A stretch of 7,958 bases of DNA from an uncultured bacterium (lineage in GTDB: Bacteria; Bacteroidota; Bacteroidia; Chitinophagales; CAIODY01). Under the pieces are notes generated by a model. It was not told where the DNA came from. It saw nothing but the letters and a program-made list of their open reading frames with translations, and made no database searches. The stretch lies in NCBI GenBank assembly GCA_903871715.1, contig CAIQHW010000324.1, forward strand, positions 1 through 7,958, read 5' to 3'. Numbering within the stretch: the stretch's first letter is position 1; the number at the start of each line of letters is the position of its first letter. A program made the translations under genes and the position numbers. This document shows positions 1 through 7,210 of this stretch, piece after piece.

Positions 1-167
1 TTGATGCAGAAATCATGATAAACGTGCGCCGCTTGAAACTAAAATTTGAAGAAATTCCTGTGGTATTTTCAGAACTAAAGGGCAGAACATCATTCGTAAA
101 AGTGGCTGCCATATTGGAGTTTATGCGCAATCTAATTATTTATCGCATCAAAGAATTTGGAAAATGA
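1..167 (+). CDS. Family 2 glycosyltransferase, C-terminal end (partial)
   Basis: Only the last 54 codons are in the window, read from base 3 to a TGA at 165-167; the rest lies upstream. The visible peptide begins DAEIMINVRRLKLKFEEIPV and continues with SELKGRTSF, then a helical stretch and a basic end (YRIKEFGK). This fits the C-terminus of polyprenyl-phosphate-mannosyltransferase-like GT2 enzymes, where a D/TE..I..R.....EIPV segment is followed by a G(R/K)(T/S)S motif and an amphipathic tail. Such enzymes move a sugar from a nucleotide donor to a lipid carrier or glycan at the inner face of the cytoplasmic membrane. No strong transmembrane helix is visible in this part. The gene overlaps the next one by ATGA, suggesting translational coupling. 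Family assignment rests on the tail alone, so donor and acceptor cannot be named. Confidence 0.7.
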   Translation, partial: DAEIMINVRRLKLKFEEIPVVFSELKGRTSFVKVAAILEFMRNLIIYRIKEFGK

Positions 168-1051
168 TGCCGAAAAAAATTGTGCTGATTACTGGCGCAA
201 GTTCAACTTTGATACAATCGTTGTTACAAAAAATATCCAACAACAATTTTCATTTTCGAGCCATTTCGCGACACCCACAACCTCAAAACAATTTAATTGA
301 TGAATGGATAATTGGCGATTTGCAAAATGAAAATTTTGTAAAACAAATCATGGCTAATGTTTCCATAGTGCTGCATGCCGCGGCTGTTACTCATTCCAGC
401 GATGTATTGCAATATGTTGATGTAAATTATATAGCTACCAAAAAATTGGTGGAGGCGGCAAAAAATGTACGCGTTGAAAATTTTATTTTCATTAGTTCAC
501 GAGCTGCTGTGGCTAGTGGTGGCGAATATGCCGAATCGAAATTGATGGCAGAAAATTTTATCAAAAGCAATTTGAATTGTTGGCAAATATTTCGCCCATC
601 AGAAATATTTGGTACCAATAAAAATGAAGGCATCGAAAAAATCATTCACGACATTTTTTACAAACGCTTTGTCATTTATCCAGGTGGCAATGTGCCAAAA
701 CTATACCCCATAGCCGTTTCAGATGCTGTTGCGTTGATGGCAAAATATTTCAACCACACTAATTTTCAAAATCAAACTATCACTATTAATGGCGAAGTAG
801 GTTACGATTTCCACGAAATAATTTCGTTGGCAGAAAAAGTGTTTAATAAAATAGTGGTTCGATTACCCATTCCAAAATCAATATTATTTTTTATTGAAAA
901 AGTAATTAGAATAACAAAACTAAACATTGGCTTTGCTCCTGACCAAGTGCATAGACTATACGCCCAGAAAGAGTTTTCGGTAGAAAACGATTTTAATTTT
1001 TCATCTTTTGAAAACTATTTGAATGAATTTAAGAAAGCGCAAAACGTTTAA
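164..1051 (+). CDS. Extended SDR family NAD(P)-dependent epimerase/dehydratase
   Basis: This is a 295-residue Rossmann-fold protein of the nucleotide-sugar epimerase/dehydratase type. Visible signatures are beta1 and the dinucleotide loop (KIVLITGASSTLI, 5-17), GDL at 51-53 after beta3, LHAAAVTH at 70-77, a VN..AT..L.EAA helix (87-99), the serine strand FIFISSRAA (107-115), the catalytic pair Y122 and K126 in YAESK, and RPSEIFG at 144-150. The family usually oxidises and reduces a nucleotide-bound sugar; substrate is not predictable here. The glycine loop is unusual: canonical TGxxGxxG reads TGASSTLI, so only the first glycine remains. The start lies in the ATGA overlap with the upstream glycosyltransferase; a second ATG at 167 has better spacing from a weak GGA and may be the real start. 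The two genes likely act in one sugar-transfer pathway. The C-terminus lies 6 bp from the convergent tamL stop. Confidence 0.88.
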   Translation: MMPKKIVLITGASSTLIQSLLQKISNNNFHFRAISRHPQPQNNLIDEWIIGDLQNENFVKQIMANVSIVLHAAAVTHSSDVLQYVDVNYIATKKLVEAAKNVRVENFIFISSRAAVASGGEYAESKLMAENFIKSNLNCWQIFRPSEIFGTNKNEGIEKIIHDIFYKRFVIYPGGNVPKLYPIAVSDAVALMAKYFNHTNFQNQTITINGEVGYDFHEIISLAEKVFNKIVVRLPIPKSILFFIEKVIRITKLNIGFAPDQVHRLYAQKEFSVENDFNFSSFENYLNEFKKAQNV

Positions 1052-1057
1052 TTTTTT

Positions 1058-3409
1058 CTAAAACGGATAACCAATTGCCAAATTGTACTTCAAATTATTT
1101 TTACGCCAAGTGCCAGATGTAATATCAATTTGATTGCCTAAATATTTTTCATCTGCAGGCAATTGTGGATTTACAATTGGAAAGCCCACATCAAATCGAA
1201 GCAGAAAATAATTGTAGTCGAATCTAATGCCAGCACCGGCATCCACAGCCATTTGTTTGTAAAAAGTATTTACGTCAAATTCAGCACCGGGGCGGTCTGC
1301 ATCTTTTTTCATCAACCAAATATTTCCCACATCGCTAAATAATGCACCTTTAAAATACCACCACAAATCGAACCGATATTCTACATTGCCCTCCAAGCGA
1401 ATATCGCCCGTTTCATTTACATAAAGTGGATTGTTGATAAGGTTAGGGTCTTGATAAATTCCTGTGCCCAAAGTTCGTGCACGCCAGCCTCTCATATCAT
1501 TTGGTCCACCCAGATAAAATTGTTTGATGTAAGGCAAAACACTGCTATTGCCATACGCCAAACCTGCGCCAGTTAAAGTTCGTAGCACCAAGCTTTGATG
1601 TTTGTTCAAATCAATGTGCACTTTGTTTTCAATATCCAACTTTGCAAATTGGGATAATTCATTACCAAATATTTTTACTGGCGATGAAGTTTTGAAAAAA
1701 GTTTTAGCCACCAGCATCGATAAATTTCCAGCCACATCTGCATAAGCTTTGAAAAAATAAGTAACTGGTTTTATCACATTTGGGTCAAACGAAAAATAGG
1801 TGTATGTATAATTCATACCCGGAATCAGTTGTGGCTTGAAACTGCCCAACAGCAAAGGATTGCTGTTTAAAATAGATTGAAACGTGTCGGTAATTTGGTT
1901 ATAATTAATAAAACTTAAAATAAACGGATTTAGATAATGATGCTTCTTTTTCGTTTCGTTCCAATCATAACCAAATAAAAAATTGGTTTGGTTTTGCTTG
2001 TAATAATCTTGACGTTCTAAATAATTATACGACAACGAAATTTTTGTTTTTGGGTTTTCATTTGCCGATATTTTTTTAGGTCGAAATGGCAACATAAATC
2101 TTGGAAATTGCATTACGCCTTGTGCCCCCAAATCCAATGTGTGAAAGCTTCTATTCACAGTTTCATAAGGCGATTCTATGGAGCTTTTTAAATTGATGGT
2201 AAGCAAATCGCCAGTTCTAAAAATATTTTTACTGTTTTCATGTACATTCAATCCCAAACCGTAGAACTCACTGGTGGTGCTGGCTACCACCTCATAACCA
2301 TATTCATGTTTCTTATTTTGAGTCAAGAAAATGTACGCATCCAATTTGTCTTTTGCCGTTTGAATGTATTGAATGTTGATGTTTTTAAACAAACCCAACG
2401 ACGCTAATCGAGTGTTGGTTTTTTGTTGATTTTCTAAAGAATAAATTATACCTGGTGAAATAAAAATATTGTCCAACATCGTTCCTGGTTTGATGTTGAA
2501 ATGTTTAGTTACAAAATGAAAATGCTCAATTTCTAAAGTATCAGAAGCTGTGTAAATGTTAGCAGAATCGCTGTGCTGATTTGGGAAAATGTACACATTA
2601 TTAATGCTAAATTTTTGATGTTCTTCTTGCTCTGGATTTTTTACAATCAGACGCAAATTCACTGGACGCTTGTTTTCAGTAAATAAATCAAACAACGCAA
2701 AATTTCTTTTGCTGTTGTTGTAACTTGAATCTAATTCAACTAAAATGTATTGCTGACTAAAATTAAAATAGCCATTATTCCGCAGCAAAATTTCTATCCG
2801 CTCTCTTTCAGCTTTTACATTTAAACTGCTATAAGCATCTTTTGTTTTTAATAAATTAAGTGCTTTATTTTCATTCAACAATTGTTGAATATCAGCATTG
2901 GCAGTCATTTCAACAATTTCATTGAGCACATATTGTGTTTGCGGATGTACAATATATTTTACCGTTACTTTCTTTTTTTTCTTTTTCACTTGGGCATCTA
3001 CAGTCGCATTGTAATAACCTTTGTTGATTAGATATTCTCTCATATTAATTACGCTATGTTGCACCAATGCAGAATCGTAGAGGCTTGGCGGTTCGCCCAT
3101 ATTTTGTTGCACCCACAATTTAACAGCAGTCAATTTTCCATTTGAAAAAGCATTAAACACCATCAACTTAAATTTGTAGCGGATGCCGATCGGTTTTAAA
3201 AAACTAAACCACGATTTATTTTCTGTTGGCTTGGCTATGTCGAGCAATTCTTTTTGTGAAATGTTATTAGTTGCTAATTTTAGCGGCGCTTTAATTTCGA
3301 TTTCATTTTTTTTGAGCAATAATTCATTCATGGGCAAATGCTTTGTAACGCTGCATGAATAGAGCATTGATAACATTGTTACCCATAAAATCAGAATTCT
3401 TTTTTGCAT
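1058..3409 (-). CDS. tamL: TamL-type lipidated TamA/BamA-family outer membrane protein
   Basis: The protein has 783 residues. The N-terminus is a lipoprotein signal peptide (MQKR, hydrophobic stretch, LYSC lipobox with lipidated Cys19), which sets it apart from ordinary BamA/TamA and matches the TamL proteins of Bacteroidota. About three POTRA-like domains follow (roughly 28-165, 165-260 and 268-365; typical ends include NKGYYNATV, NNGYFNF and LASLGLFKNINIQY). A C-terminal 16-strand Omp85 barrel then runs from about 370, with the L6 loop motif RGWR at 640-643 inside LGGPNDMRGWRARTLGTG, and a terminal strand ending in phenylalanine (NLAIGYPF). By family, its role is insertion or assembly of outer-membrane or surface proteins together with TamB. 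No tamB lies downstream; a convergent epimerase gene is there. An odd run of six lysines sits at 142-147. The start is the only ATG giving a full signal peptide, and an in-frame stop lies shortly upstream. Confidence 0.88.
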   Translation of the reverse strand: MQKRILILWVTMLSMLYSCSVTKHLPMNELLLKKNEIEIKAPLKLATNNISQKELLDIAKPTENKSWFSFLKPIGIRYKFKLMVFNAFSNGKLTAVKLWVQQNMGEPPSLYDSALVQHSVINMREYLINKGYYNATVDAQVKKKKKKVTVKYIVHPQTQYVLNEIVEMTANADIQQLLNENKALNLLKTKDAYSSLNVKAERERIEILLRNNGYFNFSQQYILVELDSSYNNSKRNFALFDLFTENKRPVNLRLIVKNPEQEEHQKFSINNVYIFPNQHSDSANIYTASDTLEIEHFHFVTKHFNIKPGTMLDNIFISPGIIYSLENQQKTNTRLASLGLFKNINIQYIQTAKDKLDAYIFLTQNKKHEYGYEVVASTTSEFYGLGLNVHENSKNIFRTGDLLTINLKSSIESPYETVNRSFHTLDLGAQGVMQFPRFMLPFRPKKISANENPKTKISLSYNYLERQDYYKQNQTNFLFGYDWNETKKKHHYLNPFILSFINYNQITDTFQSILNSNPLLLGSFKPQLIPGMNYTYTYFSFDPNVIKPVTYFFKAYADVAGNLSMLVAKTFFKTSSPVKIFGNELSQFAKLDIENKVHIDLNKHQSLVLRTLTGAGLAYGNSSVLPYIKQFYLGGPNDMRGWRARTLGTGIYQDPNLINNPLYVNETGDIRLEGNVEYRFDLWWYFKGALFSDVGNIWLMKKDADRPGAEFDVNTFYKQMAVDAGAGIRFDYNYFLLRFDVGFPIVNPQLPADEKYLGNQIDITSGTWRKNNLKYNLAIGYPF

Positions 3410-4145
3410 GATTTCAAAAAACCAAATATCGTTTGTTCACAGTTTAGCCGATAAAAAATTTCGACTAAAATACAACTGCTTTGTAGCCGAAGGAAACAAA
3501 ATTGCTGTTGAAATTTTAAACAGCAACTGGGCAATTGAACAAGTTTTTGCTACAAATGATTTTGTGGAGAAAAATATTTTCAAGTTTGATAAAAACAAAA
3601 TCACAATTGTCTCAAAGTCAGAAATAGAGCGGCTTAGCCAACTTTCAACACCAACCGATGCCATTGTGGTCGCAAAAATTCCGCCAAAAAATATTCCCGA
3701 TTTTAATTTACAAAATTGGAGCTTAGCTTTGGATAATATTCAAGACCCTGGCAATTTGGGTAGCATTATTCGCACGGCTGATTGGTTTGGCATCAGTCAA
3801 GTTTTTTTGTCGCTCGAATGTGCCGATGTTTTCAATCCAAAAACTATTCAAGCCACTATGGGTTCCTTTCTTAGAGTGAAAACTATTTCTATAGATTTGG
3901 AAGAATTGCTTAACCAAAATAAATTTGCGCAAATCTGCGCTGCAGTGATGAATGGACAAAATATTTTTACCACAAAAATTGAAAAAAGCGGCTTGATGAT
4001 TTTAGGAAATGAAGGAAAAGGCGTTAGCAAAAATTTGCTTGAAAAAATAAATTTACCGATTACGATTTTAGGAAAAGGGAATGCTGAATCGTTGAATGTG
4101 GGAGTGGCGGCAGGAATTATTTGCAGTATAATTTCTGCAAAATAA
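3408..4145 (+). CDS. SpoU/TrmH family RNA 2'-O-ribose methyltransferase
   Basis: This 245-residue protein has the usual length for RlmB/TsnR-like enzymes of the SpoU (SPOUT) superfamily, which transfer methyl from S-adenosylmethionine to a ribose 2'-OH in rRNA or tRNA in the cytoplasm. An N-terminal substrate-binding domain (1-90) opens with SKNQISFVHSLADKKFR and FVAEGNK, both typical. The trefoil-knot catalytic domain carries motif 1 DNIQDPGNLGSIIRTADWFG (109-128, Asn116 and the catalytic-type Arg122), motif 2 LGNEGKGVS (199-207) and motif 3 LPITILGKGNAESLNVGVAAG (216-236). All three are intact, so the enzyme should be active; the exact nucleotide target is not predictable. The ATG overlaps the start of divergent tamL by two bases, and the family-typical N-terminus supports this start. 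Its promoter and ribosome site must therefore lie inside tamL; no Shine-Dalgarno sequence is seen. Confidence 0.92.
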   Translation: MISKNQISFVHSLADKKFRLKYNCFVAEGNKIAVEILNSNWAIEQVFATNDFVEKNIFKFDKNKITIVSKSEIERLSQLSTPTDAIVVAKIPPKNIPDFNLQNWSLALDNIQDPGNLGSIIRTADWFGISQVFLSLECADVFNPKTIQATMGSFLRVKTISIDLEELLNQNKFAQICAAVMNGQNIFTTKIEKSGLMILGNEGKGVSKNLLEKINLPITILGKGNAESLNVGVAAGIICSIISAK

Positions 4146-4151
4146 ATTTTG

Positions 4152-4178
4152 TTTTTTAGAAAACTATTTTCTCAAAAA
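4152..4178. terminator. AT-rich hairpin between methyltransferase and tRNA genes (weak bidirectional terminator candidate)
   Basis: AGAAAA (4158-4163) and TTTTCT (4167-4172) can pair around a CTA loop. After one T/C mismatch, T5 (4152-4156) pairs with A5 (4174-4178). The element lies directly after the methyltransferase stop and directly after the 3' end of the oppositely oriented tRNA, where a shared terminator would be expected. The stem is almost all A/T and no separate U tract follows on either strand, so termination strength is doubtful. Confidence 0.3.
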
Positions 4179-4179
4179 G

Positions 4180-4264
4180 CAGTGGGGAAGGGATTCGAAC
4201 CCCCGATACGTTGCCGCATACATGCTTTCCAAGCATGCTCCTTAAACCACTCGGACACCCCACT
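4180..4264 (-). tRNA. tRNA-Ser (anticodon GGA)
   Basis: This is a class II tRNA, read on the minus strand. The 7-bp acceptor stem is AGTGGGG / CCCCACT with discriminator G, the usual serine identity base. The D arm is TCC/GGA around GAGTGGTTTAA. The anticodon stem is CATGC/GCATG around loop TTGGAAA, giving anticodon GGA (reads UCC and UCU). The long variable arm is ATGCG-GCAA-CGTAT. The T stem is GGGGG/CCCTT (two G-U pairs) with loop TTCGAAT. The CCA end is not encoded; GCTTTTT follows the acceptor stem. The gene stands alone between the converging methyltransferase and the co-oriented receptor gene. Confidence 0.96.
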
Positions 4265-4266
4265 TT

Positions 4267-4279
4267 TTTGCGCCGCAAA
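4267..4279. repeat. 13-bp palindrome at the tRNA-Ser transcription start
   Basis: TTTGCG-C-CGCAAA is a perfect inverted repeat with 6-bp arms around one central base. It overlaps the TTTG of the -7 element and the expected start site of the tRNA promoter. It could bind a dimeric regulator or form a short hairpin in the tRNA 5' leader; chance is also possible. Confidence 0.4.
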
Positions 4280-4306
4280 TGTAAATCTTAAACCACAGTT
4301 TTAAAA
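4276..4306 (-). promoter_or_regulatory. Bacteroidota-type promoter of tRNA-Ser
   Basis: On the minus strand, TTTT (4303-4306) is followed after 19 bases by TACATTTG (4276-4283). This is an exact match to the Bacteroidota -7 element TAnnTTTG, with a 3-of-4 match to the -33 TTTG at the usual spacing. Transcription would begin about 5-7 bases further, a few bases before the mature tRNA 5' end at 4264. The site lies directly after the stop codon of the receptor gene, so the tRNA need not depend on read-through. Confidence 0.65.
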
Positions 4307-4307
4307 T

Positions 4308-6794
4308 TTACTTCGCCTTTTTTATTTCCAAAGGCACACTCAATTTCAAACTAATGTTTCTGCCCATGTTGTAAATGCCGCTTCTACCCGTAAAATTTAC
4401 AGGATAATTATCCATGTATTTCAATCGGCTCATGTTCGATTGATAAGCCACATCGCCCAAATTGGTGCCGAAAATGCTGATGTTAAAAATCGGGGCGCCT
4501 TTTTTATTGGTGTAAGTAGCACCAAAACCTGCATCCAACAAGGTGTAGCCAGCCGTTTTAGTTTCTGTATTGTAAGCCAAAAATGCACGATTTTGTGCAG
4601 AATAAATTTGCACACCCACCTTCGCAAAAATGTTTTTGAAGTGTGTAAATTTCTTTTTGAATTCAGCCCGAAGTTCACTATTGGTATGGATTGGCGGAAT
4701 GAACGGTAAATATTTACTGCTGTCGTTTACCACTGCACCATTACCACCTTCATCGATAGCATATACGATGGAAACACTGTTTTCAAAATGCAACCAATCC
4801 AATGGATGCGGATGAATATCAATATCCATTTCGCCGCCATACAAATTCGCTTTGGTTTGCTCGAATTTAAAAACAGGAAAAGTATTACTGCCTTGAATCA
4901 CAGTGCTGTCGACGCCTTTAGAGCGTTGCAATTTTTCATCAAAAATATAATTGCTGATTTCGTTGTTAAAAATTTCAACACTTGCCGAGATGTGTTGGTT
5001 CTGAAAAAACAATCCTAAATCTTCTTGCAAACTAAATTCGGGAACAAAATTTTCGTTGCCCAATTGGTCGAAACCAGTGCCTGGATGAATGCCATTCGCT
5101 GAAATTTCGGCAATGTTGGGTGCTCTGAAACCACGAGCCACATTGGCTTTCAAACAAAAATTATTGTTGATATTATAAGCCATCCCCACACTTCCGCTGA
5201 AGCCCGAAAAAGTGTGTTTGTAATAATTAAATTGATGCGAAGCACCAGCAACAGCCGTGTCTGTGCCTGTTACTAATTTATCAAAACCAGTTGTTGGGTT
5301 GATGTTGGTGTACATCGATTCGTTTTGAAATGCACGAACATCAAACCTTGCACCACCTGAAAAATCAAGCTTTTTTAACGATTTTTTAAAATAAACAAAC
5401 GGACCAAAATCGAAAGTGTGATAATCAGGAATCACAAATTCAGTCGCATTATCGGTGCTGCTATTTTGATACATACCATTTACACCCAACATACTTTCCC
5501 AACCATTTTTTTCGGGCAACGAAAATTTTATATCGTAAGTAGCAGTTTGCATTTGCAGATACAAGCCAGCAATGTCGGGCATTTGCGGATGTGAAAATTC
5601 CTGACGAATACTTTTTGCAAAACCCAAATTCACCGCCAATCGACTTTGCCCAATGATAAAATTATTTTGTAAAAATGCTCGATAGTATTGCACATGCTGA
5701 TGCAATGGTGTGATTTTATAAGAATTTAATTCAGAATTGCTCACAATTTGTCGCACCGAATCCGCTTCCGTAATTTGTTTGGTAAATTTTCGAGAAGCTG
5801 AATCACGGCTTCCATCGGGGATTTCCTGCAAATCATTAAACATGCTCAAGGTTAAATGCGAATAGCCCCACGATTTATTTACACCCACATTTCCACTCAC
5901 ATCAGTTTCGTTAAATGCAGTGTTGTAAACCCTTCCATCATATTTATCTTGATAATTGGTGGCTTGTTTATGCGTTACTCGAACATTGAAAATATAATCG
6001 TTTATGTTGCCTGCCACATTCGCCGAGCCGCCATACAAGCCATTATTGCTTTGATAATTGGTTTCTAAATTTCCTTTTATCGTGCCCTTTACCACAGGAT
6101 TTTGCGGCAATAAATTTACTACACCAGCCAAGGCATCGCTGCCGTAAATCAAGCTGGCTGGCCCTTTCACCACTTCGATTCTGTCAATTAAATTTTCATC
6201 AATTTCAATTCCATGTTCATCGCCCCATTGTTGTCCTTCTTGGCGTTGCCCGTTATATAGCGTCAATACTCGATTGTAGCCCAATCCATGAATAAAAGGT
6301 TTCGACACATTTGGTCCAGTTGTTACCGCATTCACACCCGGAATTTTCGCAATCGCATCAATGATATTTGTCGAATTGTTTTGCGCTAAATATTGTTGCG
6401 AAACTACTGCCATCGGCACAGGATTTCGAGCCAATTCAGTGGCGTGTGATGAGGCAGTAATCACCACTTCCCTCATTTCTTTTACCGATTCTTCCAACAC
6501 AAAATCATGCGTTTTTGTTTGTGTTAAATCAATGGTTTCGATGATGGTTTTGTAACCAATAAATCGCACTTGCACCACCACTTTTGTGTTGGGCAAATTA
6601 TCAATTTTATAAAAGCCGCTGTCATTAGAATTAACCCCAACATACAAATCGGGAAAGTTGACAGCCACAAACGAAATTGGCTTTCCTGTTGCTTTGTCGG
6701 TGATTCGCCCACTCAAAGTTGTTTTATTATTCGTAGCATTGGTGATGCTATTGAATAGGATTAGGAGAGAAAAAAGTGCAAATATTTTTTTCAT
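4308..6794 (-). CDS. TonB-dependent outer membrane receptor, ZnuD-like, with carboxypeptidase-regulatory-like domain
   Basis: An 828-residue outer-membrane active transporter. In order: a Sec signal peptide (1-20, MKKIFALFSLLILFNSITNA); a CarboxypepD_reg-like beta-sandwich (about 25-103, LSGRITDKATGKPISFVAV to VRFIGYKT), typical of Bacteroidota receptors; a TonB-box-like EVVITAS (109-115); a plug domain (about 120-230) with DAIAKIPGV, GLGYNRVLTLYNG and IDRIEVVKGPASLIYGSDALAGVVN; and a 22-strand barrel to the end. The plug segment QQWGDEHGIEID (188-199) and the barrel segments FEQTKANLYGGE and LPFIPP resemble ZnuD-type zinc receptors. No SusD gene is adjacent, so this is not a glycan-type SusC. 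The substrate is probably a metal or metal complex, inferred from this resemblance and from the His/Cys-rich gene upstream. The reading frame is intact, and the start ATG directly precedes a classical KK signal peptide. Confidence 0.93.
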   Translation of the reverse strand: MKKIFALFSLLILFNSITNATNNKTTLSGRITDKATGKPISFVAVNFPDLYVGVNSNDSGFYKIDNLPNTKVVVQVRFIGYKTIIETIDLTQTKTHDFVLEESVKEMREVVITASSHATELARNPVPMAVVSQQYLAQNNSTNIIDAIAKIPGVNAVTTGPNVSKPFIHGLGYNRVLTLYNGQRQEGQQWGDEHGIEIDENLIDRIEVVKGPASLIYGSDALAGVVNLLPQNPVVKGTIKGNLETNYQSNNGLYGGSANVAGNINDYIFNVRVTHKQATNYQDKYDGRVYNTAFNETDVSGNVGVNKSWGYSHLTLSMFNDLQEIPDGSRDSASRKFTKQITEADSVRQIVSNSELNSYKITPLHQHVQYYRAFLQNNFIIGQSRLAVNLGFAKSIRQEFSHPQMPDIAGLYLQMQTATYDIKFSLPEKNGWESMLGVNGMYQNSSTDNATEFVIPDYHTFDFGPFVYFKKSLKKLDFSGGARFDVRAFQNESMYTNINPTTGFDKLVTGTDTAVAGASHQFNYYKHTFSGFSGSVGMAYNINNNFCLKANVARGFRAPNIAEISANGIHPGTGFDQLGNENFVPEFSLQEDLGLFFQNQHISASVEIFNNEISNYIFDEKLQRSKGVDSTVIQGSNTFPVFKFEQTKANLYGGEMDIDIHPHPLDWLHFENSVSIVYAIDEGGNGAVVNDSSKYLPFIPPIHTNSELRAEFKKKFTHFKNIFAKVGVQIYSAQNRAFLAYNTETKTAGYTLLDAGFGATYTNKKGAPIFNISIFGTNLGDVAYQSNMSRLKYMDNYPVNFTGRSGIYNMGRNISLKLSVPLEIKKAK

Positions 6795-6832
6795 TAAAAA
6801 ATTGTTTTGTTGTTAGAAACTAAAAATGAAAT

Positions 6833-6863
6833 CAACATTAACAGATGAAATCATTTCAGAAAA
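6833..6863 (-). promoter_or_regulatory. Candidate promoter of the TonB-dependent receptor gene
   Basis: On the minus strand, TTTT (6860-6863), 19 bases, then TAATGTTG (6833-6840). This is one mismatch each from -33 TTTG and -7 TAnnTTTG, with the same spacing and -33 sequence as the tRNA promoter in this window. It would start a transcript with a leader of about 30 bases before the receptor ATG at 6794. The receptor could then be transcribed independently of the small gene upstream. Confidence 0.45.
6846..6858. promoter_or_regulatory. 13-bp palindrome in the promoter spacer, candidate operator
   Basis: TGAAAT-C-ATTTCA is a perfect inverted repeat with 6-bp arms around one base. It sits wholly inside the 19-bp spacer of the candidate receptor promoter, where a bound dimeric repressor would block RNA polymerase. 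The arms-plus-one-centre layout recalls operators of the Fur/Zur family, but the sequence does not match a consensus I can name with certainty. Confidence 0.4.
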
Positions 6864-6892
6864 TCAATAAAGAAAAATCGAGTAAGAATTTT

Positions 6893-7210
6893 CTAACAAA
6901 CAGGCGGACCTCTTGCTGGATGAGGTTTTACTAATTCTATTTCAAAACAATTGTTTTTGAAAATGGAATAAGAAAATGGTTGGTAAAATATTGTGGTGGC
7001 TGAAAATGCTGTTGCGGCTTGCATTTCGGAAGTAATCGTATAATCGCACAAAAAACAATGATGCTCTTTTTCGTGAAAATGTTTTTCGCCAATTACATTA
7101 CAATGCTTATCATTGCTGTGTTTGCAGGCATGAATCGTTTGCTCGGTGGTTGGTAACAAAAACAACACGAGCAAAAAAACAGCCGAAATATTTTTGATTA
7201 TTTTTTTCAA
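6893..7210 (-). CDS. Small secreted His/Cys-rich protein, possible metal-binding partner of the receptor
   Basis: I cannot assign this protein to a named family. From a TTG at 7210 it reads 105 residues: MKKIIKNIS, a hydrophobic segment (about 10-20, signal peptide or N-terminal anchor), then a His/Cys-rich stretch at 27-55 with HACKH, HC, HFHEKEHHC and CFLC (CxxC at 52-55). A bland C-terminal half ends RGPPVC. Histidines at 27, 31, 36, 44, 46, 50 and 51 and cysteines at 29, 37, 52 and 55 could bind Zn, Cu, Ni or a similar metal outside the cytoplasm. No ATG occurs before residue 63. A TTG six bases upstream (7216) is also possible, but 7210 gives the canonical MKK signal start. It precedes the TonB-dependent receptor on the same strand by 98 bp, which suggests a joint role, for example as a metal chaperone or sensor; this is inference. 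Confidence 0.7.
   Translation of the reverse strand: MKKIIKNISAVFLLVLFLLPTTEQTIHACKHSNDKHCNVIGEKHFHEKEHHCFLCDYTITSEMQAATAFSATTIFYQPFSYSIFKNNCFEIELVKPHPARGPPVC

Noticed and set aside
1047..1067. Possible hairpin (CGTTTA / TAAAACG) across the 6-bp gap between the convergent SDR and tamL genes as a bidirectional terminator
   Set aside because: The stem needs a bulge, is short, and lies inside both coding ends; pairing is too weak to call a terminator.
2968..2985. Run of six lysine codons in TamL as a possible slippage or frameshift site
   Set aside because: The frame stays open through both sides and the A runs are interrupted by G; it appears to be a basic strand or loop of a POTRA domain.
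3423..3430. GATATTTG on the minus strand as a -7 element for tamL
   Set aside because: It has one mismatch and no TTTG-like -33 at the proper distance; in AT-rich coding DNA such matches occur by chance.
3437..4030. Minus-strand open frames of 60-78 codons within the methyltransferase gene
   Set aside because: They are antisense to a gene with all three SpoU motifs intact and have no features of their own.
4180..4264. tRNA-Ser as an integration site for a mobile element
   Set aside because: No integrase gene and no repeat of the tRNA 3' end is seen in the window; both neighbours are ordinary chromosomal genes.
4430..5018. Several open frames of 60-90 codons on both strands inside the receptor gene
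   Set aside because: They lie inside the intact, family-typical receptor frame, have no recognisable motifs or starts, and are by-products of codon bias.
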